Shown here piece after piece: positions 29,233-37,830 of a stretch of 64,000 nt of DNA. The DNA is from Siderastrea radians (Eukaryota; Cnidaria; Anthozoa; Scleractinia; Rhizangiidae). The position numbers were made by a program, and so were the translations under genes. The stretch is from assembly GCA_964017195.1 (NCBI GenBank), contig OZ024895.1:20459534-20523533 (forward strand), in the 5' to 3' direction. Below the pieces are notes generated by a model. The model had not been told where the DNA came from and made no database searches. It was given only the letters and a program-made list of their open reading frames with translations. The first letter of the stretch is position 1; each line of letters starts with the position of its first letter.

Positions 29233-29390
29233 AGAGAAGACGACGACGACGTCGTCAACGAGATGGTTTTTTGAACTTGTTGGTCCCTGCCCTGACGGGA
29301 TTGGGGAAAGCTGTGGCCTTGGAAACGGATAAACGTATAAGACGCACGATCCAAAAAGCCAACCAACGGTATCGTCGCCGTCACCGATAA
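29220..29390 (+). CDS. Very small Arg-rich core-like protein
   Basis: 56 aa starting MVSLKRRRRRRR, with a hydrophobic centre (GFLNLLVPALTGLGKAVAL) and a basic end. It overlaps the previous stop and lies four bases before the next ATG. Same architecture as its neighbours: basic head, amphipathic middle, basic tail. Confidence 0.6.
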   Translation: MVSLKRRRRRRRQRDGFLNLLVPALTGLGKAVALETDKRIRRTIQKANQRYRRRHR

Positions 29391-29393
29391 AGG

Positions 29394-29711
29394 ATGCAAC
29401 GTCTTCGACGTCAATTCCCGTTTTTACGCTCCATGTTACAAGAAGCCAATGGCTCCAAACGTCAAGAGTTGTTACAACATGCCAATGCTGATCAAATCAA
29501 TGCCGTGAGTGAACTGGTCTTGAACTTATTGAAAAACAAGATTCCCATCACACCCCCCATCCTAGCCAAGCTTCGCCCCTATAAAAAGGTGCTACGCGAT
29601 TTGGGACGTCGTCGACATTCCGTGAAAAAACGTCGGGCGTGGTTGGTTCAACAAAAAGGACGCGGGTTATTTCAAGGACTCCATCAGGTGTTATGTCAAT
29701 GTCTTCGTTAA
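29394..29711 (+). CDS. Small conserved Polinton protein, function unknown
   Basis: 105 aa. The core pattern INAVSELVLNLLKNKIPITPP followed by KLRPYKKVLRDL and a basic KKRRAW segment is one I associate with a small protein recurring in cnidarian and arthropod adintovirus-like elements. It is helical, basic and lacks motifs. It lies in the late structural block. Confidence 0.65.
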   Translation: MQRLRRQFPFLRSMLQEANGSKRQELLQHANADQINAVSELVLNLLKNKIPITPPILAKLRPYKKVLRDLGRRRHSVKKRRAWLVQQKGRGLFQGLHQVLCQCLR

Positions 29712-29923
29712 CCCTCCCTACCTGGATGAAACTGTTACAAGAGGCCAATCGGGCCACCGACCAGTGGAAAGACGAGTGTCATTATTGGAAGCATAAATAT
29801 CGCCTGTTGTATCGAGAGTACAGGCACATCTTAAAGGCCCGTCTTTGTGAGAGCTGTCGTCAGATAGAAGACGGGGAACTTTGCTCCGAGTGTAGTCAAC
29901 CCCCATGGATGCAGTCTACATGA
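29693..29923 (+). CDS. Small zinc-ribbon-like protein
   Basis: About 76 aa from ATG 29693 (a second ATG follows at 29699). A coiled-coil-like helix (EANRATDQWKDECHYWKHKYR) is followed by CESC and CSEC, two CxxC pairs typical of a zinc ribbon. Overlaps both neighbours in different frames. Function unknown. Confidence 0.55.
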   Translation: MSMSSLTLPTWMKLLQEANRATDQWKDECHYWKHKYRLLYREYRHILKARLCESCRQIEDGELCSECSQPPWMQST

Positions 29924-30534
29924 TTCCCCACAAGGACTTGGAGCAACTCGTTCAATATTACAAAGGAGAACTCACCGAAAATGCCTTGTTGAACAAAGCC
30001 GCCACGCTCGCCGCTCAAAAACATGTGTTGTTAGCCAACCCTCAATTGCCCCCGGCCGTGGTCAATGCTCAAACCAAACCGTTGAGTCAAGAATTAACCA
30101 AGTTAACCAAACGCATTCGTCAATTTCCCGGAGGCGTGGGAGTGGGTGCCCCGGGTGCCCCTCCTGGCGAAGAAGAAGAGGAAGAGGCCGGGGATTTGGT
30201 CACGGGACCCGTGGAACAATGGTTGAAGCGCATGATAAAAGGAGGCCCGTCGGCTCCCAAACCCACCATTACCCCTGCTACCAGGGAAGGCACGAGACAA
30301 GAGGGCCCTTCTACCAGTCGAGGGGATACCCGGTCGCGTTTACAAGCCATTCGAGAACAGCGCAAGGCCTTGGAAAAAAAGTTAGCCGAGAGTGGTAAAG
30401 GCAAAGGCAAAGGCAAAGGCAAAGGCAAAGGCGTCTCCCGTGAAGTGCAAGCATTGAAACCCTTACCCGGTTGGGAAGATTGGGCCAAAGGCAAACCCCC
30501 CCGACGACGACGTTTGCAGTACGACAGTGAGTAA
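29905..30534 (+). CDS. Adintovirus-type structural/scaffold-like protein with KG repeat
   Basis: 209 aa. The N-terminal region (EQLVQYYKGELTENALLNKAA..., then LTKLTKRIRQFPGG) is a pattern I associate with a conserved Polinton protein of unknown role. A Pro/Gly/Glu hinge follows (GAPGAPPGEEEEEE), then a coiled coil (LQAIREQRKALEKKLAE), a six-fold GK repeat and a basic tail. Possible scaffold or pre-core protein. No lesions. Confidence 0.65.
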   Translation: MDAVYMIPHKDLEQLVQYYKGELTENALLNKAATLAAQKHVLLANPQLPPAVVNAQTKPLSQELTKLTKRIRQFPGGVGVGAPGAPPGEEEEEEAGDLVTGPVEQWLKRMIKGGPSAPKPTITPATREGTRQEGPSTSRGDTRSRLQAIREQRKALEKKLAESGKGKGKGKGKGKGVSREVQALKPLPGWEDWAKGKPPRRRRLQYDSE

Positions 30535-30540
30535 AAAAAG

Positions 30541-30909
30541 ATGGCCCCCCGCACCAAGAGGAGGAGGAGAAGGGGTCCCCAACGGAAACGCCGTCAACGC
30601 GGAGGGGCCTTGGATGTCCAAAAATGGATTGCTAAAACCGGCAAAGAATTTCATTGGCCCGGCTATCAATACATGGGCCCTGGCACGCATTTAGCCAAAC
30701 GCCTGAAACGAGGGGATCCCGGGATCAATCGCTTGGACCAAATTGCAAAACAACACGACATTGATTACAGCCGTGCCAAGAATTTGCAAGACAAATGGAA
30801 AGCCGATACCAAGATGATCCAAGCCATTGATAAATTACCCGGCAAGAAAACCAAGACGGAACGGGTGGTCAAAAAAATCATGCAAGCCAAGAAACGTTTA
30901 AAATTGTAA
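30541..30909 (+). CDS. Parvovirus-like phospholipase A2 domain protein
   Basis: 122 aa. After an Arg-rich head ending RQRGGAL comes the PLA2 pattern: a calcium loop YMGPGT and the catalytic His-Asp dyad in QIAKQHDIDY, as in the parvoviral VP1-unique region. Such domains breach endosomal membranes during entry. The RGGAL junction again suggests protease processing. It is the last gene of the plus-strand late block. Confidence 0.85.
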   Translation: MAPRTKRRRRRGPQRKRRQRGGALDVQKWIAKTGKEFHWPGYQYMGPGTHLAKRLKRGDPGINRLDQIAKQHDIDYSRAKNLQDKWKADTKMIQAIDKLPGKKTKTERVVKKIMQAKKRLKL

Positions 30910-31130
30910 AACACTTTAATGACAACCCCATACCATGTTGAAAAATAAAAAATGAAAATGTCTGATTGGTTCCTTGTACTGTCTCAAACAAAGATGTAGT
31001 GTCAAAAAACAGGATTCTCAAACAGGATTCTGGAGAACCCGTTGTGATGTAGACAAAATTATCCACGTTGATAAAAAAAAAAAGTGTCACTGTCTCTTTG
31101 ATGTCTCCAAACGTTCTACCACAATGTCAC

Positions 31131-31304
31131 GATTGAATGTTCTGCCAAATACGGAAACGATTGAATGTTCTGCCACGATTGAATGTTCTGCCAAATACTG
31201 AGACGAATGTTCTGCCAAATACGGAAACGATTGAATGTTCTGCCAAATACGGAAACGAATGTTCTGCCAAATACTGAGACGAATGTTCTGCCAAATACGG
31301 AAAC
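31131..31304. repeat. Minisatellite, about seven units of 18-28 bp
   Basis: Core gaatgttctgccaaatacgg, units joined by gattg- or gac-. Occupies the gap between the convergent PLA2-like gene and the minus-strand gene ending at 31310. Short in-frame ORFs through it are artefacts. Confidence 0.8.
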
Positions 31305-31309
31305 GAGGG

Positions 31310-32401
31310 TTAAGACACTAAATCATATATCAAATCGACGCCCTCGTCGGATGACGTCATGTCCTCCAACCAATCATCAACATCAAAATCCTGCACATCG
31401 TCCATCACCTGCTCCCACTCGTCGGGTGCCAATAAATCCTGCAAAAATGAAAGATCGTTACAGTCAGAGGGTTCGCTGCCTTGCATAGTTCCCGAATCAA
31501 GGCGCGTAGGACACTCCTCCTCCTCAAGGAGTTGAAGAAAGGATTCCGGGAGCGGTACGTTCGTATCCCCAGAGTCCAGCGATTCCGGGAGCGGTACGTT
31601 CGTATCCCCAGAGTCCAGCGAGTCACAAAAGGCTTGGACATAGTCCGTCACAGACATCCGACAATCTGTCAGGGGGATGGTTAACGGCGTCGTCAACTTC
31701 TTCTTCATTCTCTTTTTCGCCTGATAACGGGCTTGACGAATCCTGTTTTGCTCCCTCACCAGCTCGGGATGGGCCTCCCGACGACGGGCATCACGCTGCC
31801 TCTGTTTCTCCCTAAACTCCTCTCCACGGCTCTCTCGATATCGTCGCTGTTTCTCCCTCACCTCCTCTCGACGGCTCTCTCGGTATCGTTGATGGTTCTC
31901 CCTCACCTGCTCCCGATGTCTCTGTCGATATCGTTGCTGACGCGCCCGGATCCGTTCTTGATTGGCTTTATAGTAGTCCCTGTCTTTCTCCCTTATGCGC
32001 TCTCGATGTTGTTGTCTGTAACGCCTGTCGGCCTCCGCCCGCTGGGCTCGATGCGTTTCCCGGTAGCGCCTGTCGGCCTCCGCCCGCGGGGCTTGATGCG
32101 TTGCCTGGTAGCGCCTGTCGGGCGCCGCCCGCGGGGCTCTTTGGGTTCTTGGGGCCGCTCGGAGGGGAGCCCGTTTGGGACTGTCATCGCTTTCGTGGTA
32201 CTTGACGGGGGCTCTGCGGGGGCGCAACGATATCGAGAGAGCCATCGGGAGCTGGGGTCGATGTGGTGGCTGGTAGCACCTGTCAGTTTCCCCCCGCCGG
32301 GCTCTTTGGGTCGCTCGGCGGGCTGTCCCTTTGGGTGCAGCAGCGCTTTCTTGATTCTTGTAGGGGGCTCTGCGGGGGCGCAATTCTTTTTCGTCCGACA
32401 T
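31310..32401 (-). CDS. Arg-rich repeat protein with acidic tail, candidate DNA-binding regulator
   Basis: 363 aa if started at ATG 32401. The first third has two copies of an LRPRRAP-type block. The middle is a 15-residue repeat (RIRARQQRYRQRHRE, QVRENHQRYRESRRE, EVREKQRRYRESRGE), basic and helical, resembling DNA-binding STPR/bZIP-like repeats. The C-terminal 110 residues are acidic with hydrophobics (DDVQDFDVDDWLEDM), like a transactivation domain. A perfect 13-residue duplication (SLDSGDTNVPLPE) sits in the tail. It overlaps another minus-strand ORF (32283-32726), which may be its true 5' part in another frame. A transcriptional activator role is inferred. Confidence 0.55.
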   Translation of the reverse strand: MSDEKELRPRRAPYKNQESAAAPKGTARRATQRARRGETDRCYQPPHRPQLPMALSISLRPRRAPVKYHESDDSPKRAPLRAAPRTQRAPRAAPDRRYQATHQAPRAEADRRYRETHRAQRAEADRRYRQQHRERIREKDRDYYKANQERIRARQQRYRQRHREQVRENHQRYRESRREEVREKQRRYRESRGEEFREKQRQRDARRREAHPELVREQNRIRQARYQAKKRMKKKLTTPLTIPLTDCRMSVTDYVQAFCDSLDSGDTNVPLPESLDSGDTNVPLPESFLQLLEEEECPTRLDSGTMQGSEPSDCNDLSFLQDLLAPDEWEQVMDDVQDFDVDDWLEDMTSSDEGVDLIYDLVS

Positions 32402-32726
32402 CGGGAGACGGGGGCGGTGCTGGTGGAGGGGTGGCTGGCCGTTTGAATTGATAACGCCAATAGGAGCAGCAGTAGTCGAGGCCCTCCACGAACCACTCAC
32501 AGGTGTGTTGAGGGTAGCACAGCTGGTGGAAGTGGGTGGCTCGTGCTGCCCGGGTTGTCTGAGCGGCCTGTTTGAGCTGCTCCCTCTGCTTGAGCTGTTC
32601 TCCAAACTCTGTGACACTTGAGTCCAGCACCAACTCCCCCTTGACTTTCTTCAAGATCTCCTCCACTTCCAAATCCAGCTCGAATTCTTCAAATGTCTCC
32701 AACAACTCTTCTTGAGCAACCTCCAT
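32283..32726 (-). CDS. Acidic helical protein, possible 5' part of the Arg-repeat gene
   Basis: 147 aa starting MEVAQEELLETFEEFELD, acidic then coiled (FGEQLKQREQLKQAAQ), a Cys/Trp-rich centre (HTCEWFVEG, CCSYWRYQF) and a Pro-rich end. It overlaps the repeat-protein frame for about 120 nt beyond the latter's ATG. TATA (reverse of tttatag) at 32757-32765 in the shared promoter. Either an independent gene or the N-terminus of a frame-shifted larger one. Confidence 0.5.
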   Translation of the reverse strand: MEVAQEELLETFEEFELDLEVEEILKKVKGELVLDSSVTEFGEQLKQREQLKQAAQTTRAARATHFHQLCYPQHTCEWFVEGLDYCCSYWRYQFKRPATPPPAPPPSPDVGRKRIAPPQSPLQESRKRCCTQRDSPPSDPKSPAGGN

Positions 32727-32756
32727 TTTGAGATGACTCCGCCGGCGGTTCGATTT

Positions 32757-32925
32757 CTTTTATAGCGGTTTATTCGTTCCCGTGATGCCCCATGGACCCA
32801 AACTAGAGAGGGGGGAGGGGGGTCCCCCCACCCCGTCCCACCCCTCCCAGAGACCCCGTGGGGCCTGCTCGTGATTGGTTCATGCTCTTCTTCACGTGAC
32901 CCTTTTTTTTCTCTATAAAACCCGA
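32757..32925. promoter_or_regulatory. Bidirectional promoter cassette, copy 2
   Basis: Between the acidic minus-strand ORF and the polymerase gene. It has TATA boxes in both directions (tttatag 32757-32765; tataaaa 32914-32920). It contains ccatgg, gggggtccccccacccc, ggggcct, attgg (inverted CCAAT), cacgtgaccc and ctctataaaa, in the order and spacing of copy 1 read on its minus strand. Confidence 0.75.
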
Positions 32926-32955
32926 AGACCGACCACCAGCGGAGTTTATCTGATC

Positions 32956-35900
32956 ATGGCCTCGCCGCCGCCAGAAGATGATGCTCGTGCTGGGCCTAGT
33001 GGCCTCGACCCCCATGAGATGATGTCATTGCTTGAACTAGAGATGCCCGATTCAGAGCCAGAAGAAGAAGAAGAGACGACAGCAAATTCCTGTGTGGGAC
33101 CTTTGTTATGCATCGAAGACATACCGGACAGTGATGAGATTTGTGAAGAGGCGTTGGATCGCTTCGAACGGCAACGTGCCTTTCAAACCCATCTCCTTCA
33201 ACAAAGCGGAGCCGGAGATACCTCGATACAAAGGGGTGCAGGAGGGTTGGATACCACGATCGGAACCTTTGACTTTGAACTCCAACCCTTTGTCGATCGG
33301 ACGAGTCGTCGAATGGGGGTGCGTGAACGCCATTTCAATACCCGTTTACGTCAAAGGGGGAACTTGATTCCAGATCAAAACATCACGGAAGCTCTCCAAG
33401 AGGGGTTACGTCGAGCGGTGAATCAAGTGTTGACCACCACGCCTGACCTCCACGATCAAGATCGCCTTTACTTTACCATCGGATCCAATCGCCTCCATAA
33501 CAATTTTCAGGGGTGGGGATTACGCGCGGGGGAATGGCGTGAGGGCGGAGACCGTGTGGAGGCCCTGTTCCAACGTTTAGCTCAAGCCCTCAACAGCAAC
33601 GAACAATTTGAAATGGACGATTCGTTTCAAGTCTCCATTACGCAAGTTCATCATGCCCCTCAAGGTACCGGCAAACCTCGTCGTGGCAAACCCGGCCACC
33701 CTACCATGGACATGTTAACGGCCAAGAAAAACTCCGTCATTCGGATTCAAAACAGGGATGAACTCTGTTGTGCTCGAGCCCTCGTCGTCGCCAAAGCTCG
33801 CGTGGACCAGCACCCGAAACAGAGAGCCATTCGGAAGGGAGAGGGTCCCCTGCAAAGAACCCTGGCTTGGGATCTGCACAGGGAAGCCAATGTGCCCCTC
33901 GGCCCCTGTAGTTACGACGCCTTGACGTCTTTTAGTCAAGCCCCGTCCCTCAGAGGTTACCAGATCCTGTTGGTGGATGCCCATCGATCTTTTCACATCA
34001 CGACCTTTGGAGCCCCCCAAGACAAACAATTGATCCTGTTGCACCACCAAAACCATTATGACGTCATCACCAAGTTGCCGGGATTTTTCGGGTCCAGTTA
34101 CGTCTGTGCCCATTGTTGGAAACCCTATGACCATGAAGACCACCATCGATGTACCAAGACCAAGTTGTGCGGAGCCTGTCGACAGAAAGAATGCCCTGAC
34201 TTCCTTCATGCATACCCTCGAGGCCAGAAAGCCACCCGACGGTGCCAACATTGTCATCGGGACTTTTTCGGAGACACGTGTTTCCAAATGCACCTTGTCA
34301 AGGATCCGACCGGCAAACCTGCCAGCAACTCCCAGGCCACCATCTGTTCTCAACGTCGTCGTTGTCCTGCCTGTCGTAAACAGAACGTGGGATTAGACCA
34401 GATTACAAAACATCAATGCGGATACCTGGACTGTCCCTCCTGCCACGAGTACGTGGACGGCGAAACGCATCGTTGTTTTATTCAAACAGTCCCCAAACCT
34501 CAAGCCAACAAGAGGAAAAGAAAGAGGAAACGAGGAACCCCAGACACCGTCCCGGAGGAGGACCAACCTCCTTTGCATGTATTTTTTGATATTGAAGCCA
34601 TGCAGCCCCAGGAACAACACATCGCCAATCTCGTCGTGGCCGAAACCGAAGACGACGATCAACCCAAGTGTTTCCCCGGTCACCATTGCGTCCGCGATTT
34701 CCTAGAATGGTTAGATACCTTGACCCTCAACGATACCCGTCAAGTCAATGTCCTCGCTCATAATTTCCAGGGATATGACGGCTATTTTGTCATTCATCAA
34801 TACTATGGCGACAACCGGATCGTCGAGCAGCTCCGGAACGGGTGTAAACTCTTGGAAGTTAAACACGATCGTCTTCGTTTCATCGATTCATTGAGTTTTT
34901 TCCAAATGCCTTTGTCCGCCTTTCCCAAAACCTTTGGCTTGACAGAAGGCTGCAAAGGGTACTTCCCGCACAAGTTCAACCACCCCGACCACCAAACGTA
35001 CGTGGGGTCTGTCCCAGCCCTCGATTACTATATGCCCGAAACCCTAGCGCCCAAAGACAGGCAAGCCTTGGAAACGTGGCATCAACAGCAACGCGACCAA
35101 GTCTTTGACTTTCAGAAAGAATTGGTGGCTTACTGCCAATCGGATGTACGCCTCTTGAAACAAGGGTGTCTGACCTTCAAACGATTGTTTGAAACCCTGA
35201 CGGGCTTCAACCCTTTTGAGCATATCACCATTGCTTCGGCCTGCAACCGGGATTTACGCATGAACCGGATGATCCCCAACAGCATCGCCAGTGAACCCGT
35301 CCGTGGTTGGCGCAACTCCATCAATCAATCCCGCGTCGCCCTGGAATGGCTCACTTGGTGTGGTCAAGAAGTCCAACATGTGGGTAATGCCGGTGAAGTT
35401 CGCATCCCTCCTGTTGGCTTCGTGGATGGGTACTGCCACGACACCCGGACCGTGTACGAATTTCAAGGCTGTTTTACCCATGGATGTCCGACGTGTTATC
35501 CAAACCGCCACGAACCCCATGTACGCCACTTTGATCGGACCCTGCAAGATGTCTACGAGGTCACCCAACAAAAGATCCAACGGCTCAAAGAGCTCGGGTA
35601 CACGGTCGTTCAAATGTGGGAATGTGAATGGGCTCGTCTCAAAGACACCTCCTCGGATATCCGTACGTTTGTGGCCCAGCTTCAATTCACAGACCCCTTG
35701 AATCCCCGCGACGCCTTCTGTGGAGGACGTACCAATGCCGTCAAGCTGTACCACCATGTCACCCCCAGTCAAAAGATCCATTACATCGATGTCACCTCCT
35801 TGTACCCATGGGTCAACAAAACCTGTGTCTACCCGAAGGGGCATCCTCGTTTCATCTCCACCCCGGGTCACACCGACATCCACCCGTACTTTGGCCTCAT

Positions 35901-37086
35901 CCAATGTCAAATCTTACCCCCGCGGGAACTATACCATCCGGTCCTACCTTACCGCCATGACAGCAAACTCCTGTTTCCCCTCTGTGCAACGTGTGTGCAA
36001 AACGAAATGCCCAAACGTCCCTGGGACAGATCCCCCGAATGCAACCATACCGACGCCCAACGGGTCCTGACCGGGACGTGGTGCAGTCCGGAATTGGCCA
36101 AAGCCGTCGAGCTCGGGTACCAAGTCCAGTACATCTACGAGGTCTGGCATTTTGACGAGACCTGTGAGGGGCTGTTCGAAGATTACGTCAATACCTGGTT
36201 GAAAATCAAACAAGAAGCGAGTGGGTGGTCTAAGGAGAACATGACTGAACAAGACAAACAAACTTATATAGACAACTATTTCGAACAGGAAGGCATCCGG
36301 TTGGAGTACGATAAAATCGCCGTGAATAAAGGGCTCCGCACCCTGGCCAAAATGATGCTCAATTCCATGTGGGGTAAATTTGGTCAACGCCTCAACAAAA
36401 CCCAAGTCCAACCCTTTCATGACCCTCAAGCCTTTCACCGTTTCCTGGATACCGATCGCTTGGACGTGCGCCACGTCTCCGTCATCAATGACGACCTAGT
36501 GGAGGCCCATTACCAGTACCAGGACGAAGACATCCCCGTGTCACCCAACCTGAACATCTTCGTGGCCTGTTTCACTACCTGTTGGGCCCGACTCCGGCTC
36601 TATGCCGCCCTTGAACCATTAAGGGAACGTGTGTTGTATTACGACACGGACTCCATCATCTTCCTGCAAGACGAAGGACAAACCAACCCCACCTTGGGCG
36701 ATTACCTCGGGGACTTCACGAGTGAATTAGATCCCGACGACTACATTACGGAATTCGTGTCGGCGGGCCCCAAGAACTATGGCTACCAAACCAAGCTTGG
36801 TCACGTTGAATGCAAGGTGCGGGGGTTCCGCCTCAACAGCGAAGGCAAGAGCCAGTTGAACTATAACGTCATGCGACAGAACGTCCTCGACGAAATCCAA
36901 AAGCCCCTCCTGAAACCCAGACAAACCCAAATCGTCAAAACCTACCAGATCGTCCGGGATCCCAAACACTACCAACTGTACACCTTCCCCGAGTACAAAC
37001 AGTATCAATTGGTGTATGACAAGAGAGTCGTGGATCCGCACACCTTCCTCACCTATCCCTATGGATACAAGGGCCTTCTTTCCTAA
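32956..37086 (+). CDS. Protein-primed family B DNA polymerase
   Basis: 1376 aa from ATG 32956, 36 nt after the TATA box; the upstream in-frame GTG is not a credible start. Acidic N-terminus; Cys/His-rich zinc modules near residues 380-510 (CAHCWKPYDH, CGACRQKECPD, CPSCHEYVDG). The 3'-5' exonuclease has FFDIEAM (D about 545), NFQGYDGYF and YCQSDVRLL (about 725). Polymerase motifs are DVTSLYP (about 944), KMMLNSMWGKFGQ (about 1131) and YYDTDSI (about 1228). The spacing between exonuclease and motif A leaves room for terminal-protein-region inserts. It replicates the linear genome from the TIRs. No lesions. Confidence 0.97.
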   Translation: MASPPPEDDARAGPSGLDPHEMMSLLELEMPDSEPEEEEETTANSCVGPLLCIEDIPDSDEICEEALDRFERQRAFQTHLLQQSGAGDTSIQRGAGGLDTTIGTFDFELQPFVDRTSRRMGVRERHFNTRLRQRGNLIPDQNITEALQEGLRRAVNQVLTTTPDLHDQDRLYFTIGSNRLHNNFQGWGLRAGEWREGGDRVEALFQRLAQALNSNEQFEMDDSFQVSITQVHHAPQGTGKPRRGKPGHPTMDMLTAKKNSVIRIQNRDELCCARALVVAKARVDQHPKQRAIRKGEGPLQRTLAWDLHREANVPLGPCSYDALTSFSQAPSLRGYQILLVDAHRSFHITTFGAPQDKQLILLHHQNHYDVITKLPGFFGSSYVCAHCWKPYDHEDHHRCTKTKLCGACRQKECPDFLHAYPRGQKATRRCQHCHRDFFGDTCFQMHLVKDPTGKPASNSQATICSQRRRCPACRKQNVGLDQITKHQCGYLDCPSCHEYVDGETHRCFIQTVPKPQANKRKRKRKRGTPDTVPEEDQPPLHVFFDIEAMQPQEQHIANLVVAETEDDDQPKCFPGHHCVRDFLEWLDTLTLNDTRQVNVLAHNFQGYDGYFVIHQYYGDNRIVEQLRNGCKLLEVKHDRLRFIDSLSFFQMPLSAFPKTFGLTEGCKGYFPHKFNHPDHQTYVGSVPALDYYMPETLAPKDRQALETWHQQQRDQVFDFQKELVAYCQSDVRLLKQGCLTFKRLFETLTGFNPFEHITIASACNRDLRMNRMIPNSIASEPVRGWRNSINQSRVALEWLTWCGQEVQHVGNAGEVRIPPVGFVDGYCHDTRTVYEFQGCFTHGCPTCYPNRHEPHVRHFDRTLQDVYEVTQQKIQRLKELGYTVVQMWECEWARLKDTSSDIRTFVAQLQFTDPLNPRDAFCGGRTNAVKLYHHVTPSQKIHYIDVTSLYPWVNKTCVYPKGHPRFISTPGHTDIHPYFGLIQCQILPPRELYHPVLPYRHDSKLLFPLCATCVQNEMPKRPWDRSPECNHTDAQRVLTGTWCSPELAKAVELGYQVQYIYEVWHFDETCEGLFEDYVNTWLKIKQEASGWSKENMTEQDKQTYIDNYFEQEGIRLEYDKIAVNKGLRTLAKMMLNSMWGKFGQRLNKTQVQPFHDPQAFHRFLDTDRLDVRHVSVINDDLVEAHYQYQDEDIPVSPNLNIFVACFTTCWARLRLYAALEPLRERVLYYDTDSIIFLQDEGQTNPTLGDYLGDFTSELDPDDYITEFVSAGPKNYGYQTKLGHVECKVRGFRLNSEGKSQLNYNVMRQNVLDEIQKPLLKPRQTQIVKTYQIVRDPKHYQLYTFPEYKQYQLVYDKRVVDPHTFLTYPYGYKGLLS

Positions 37087-37150
37087 GAGTACGTCAAGTC
37101 ATTGGTATTGCTTGCCTCTTCTTAGTAGCATACCTGAGGAGTCCAGAACA

Positions 37151-37280
37151 AGCTTCCTTGCCGGCTTTTGCCGGCTTAGTAACCGTCGAAGCCATGAAAA
37201 TTGTGGTGAAACCGGTTGGAAGCTTCCTTGCCGACTTAGTAACCACTAAAGCCCTGAAAGTTGTGGTGAAGCCGGTTGGA
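37151..37280. repeat. Two-copy tandem repeat (units 70 and 60 bp)
   Basis: agcttccttgccg...gtggtgaaaccggttgga occurs twice, the second copy 10 bp shorter. In the polymerase 3' flank. Confidence 0.7.
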
Positions 37281-37299
37281 ACCAATCCACTCATATTGT

Positions 37300-37578
37300 C
37301 AAATGGAACACTCATATTAAAAAGGAATACTCATCAAAAATGGAACACTCCTATTATCAAAAATGGAACACTCATCAAAATGGAACACTCCTATTATTAT
37401 CAAAAATGGAACACTCATCAAAATGGAACACTCATATTATCAAAATGGAACACTCCTATTATCAAAATGGAACACTCATCAAAATGGAACACTCCTATTA
37501 TTATCAAAAATGGAACAATCATCAAAATGGAACACTCCTATTATTATCAAAAGGGAACACTCCTCAAAATGGAATACT
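37300..37578. repeat. Minisatellite of aaaatggaacactc units
   Basis: More than ten copies of a variable 14-24-bp unit (aaaatggaacactcctatta / aaaatggaacactcat). All three plus-strand frames stay open through it, creating false ORFs. It may cushion the end of the polymerase gene against the right TIR. Confidence 0.85.
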
Positions 37579-37662
37579 CAGTCGACTTGGGAGGGCGCCC
37601 CATCCTTCCATACCTTACACTCGATGTGCCCCTTGTGGTTTTGTACCATCCGGTCTTGGTTT

Positions 37663-37737
37663 CGAATGGAACTCTCCTCATCAGCAAGCCATGGATTATC
37701 GAATGGAACTCTCCTCATCAGCAAGCCCTGGATTATC
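37663..37737. repeat. 37-bp unit repeated twice
   Basis: cgaatggaactctcctcatc... twice in direct order, with one mismatch. No coding role seen. Confidence 0.7.
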
Positions 37738-37830
37738 GCGAAGAGCCTTGGATCCTCATTCAACGACTTGTTGAAAACCATTAAAACTATTTTTAACCAC
37801 ATCACCGTGTCTTTTTCTTTGACTCAAGGA

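Noticed and set aside
31131..31304. Repeat array that looks CRISPR-like
   Set aside because: Units are adjacent with variable length and no unique spacers; no cas genes and eukaryotic context. It is a minisatellite.
32875..32955. Upstream in-frame GTG start for the polymerase
   Set aside because: It precedes the TATA box at 32914-32920; the ATG at 32956 is 36 nt after it.
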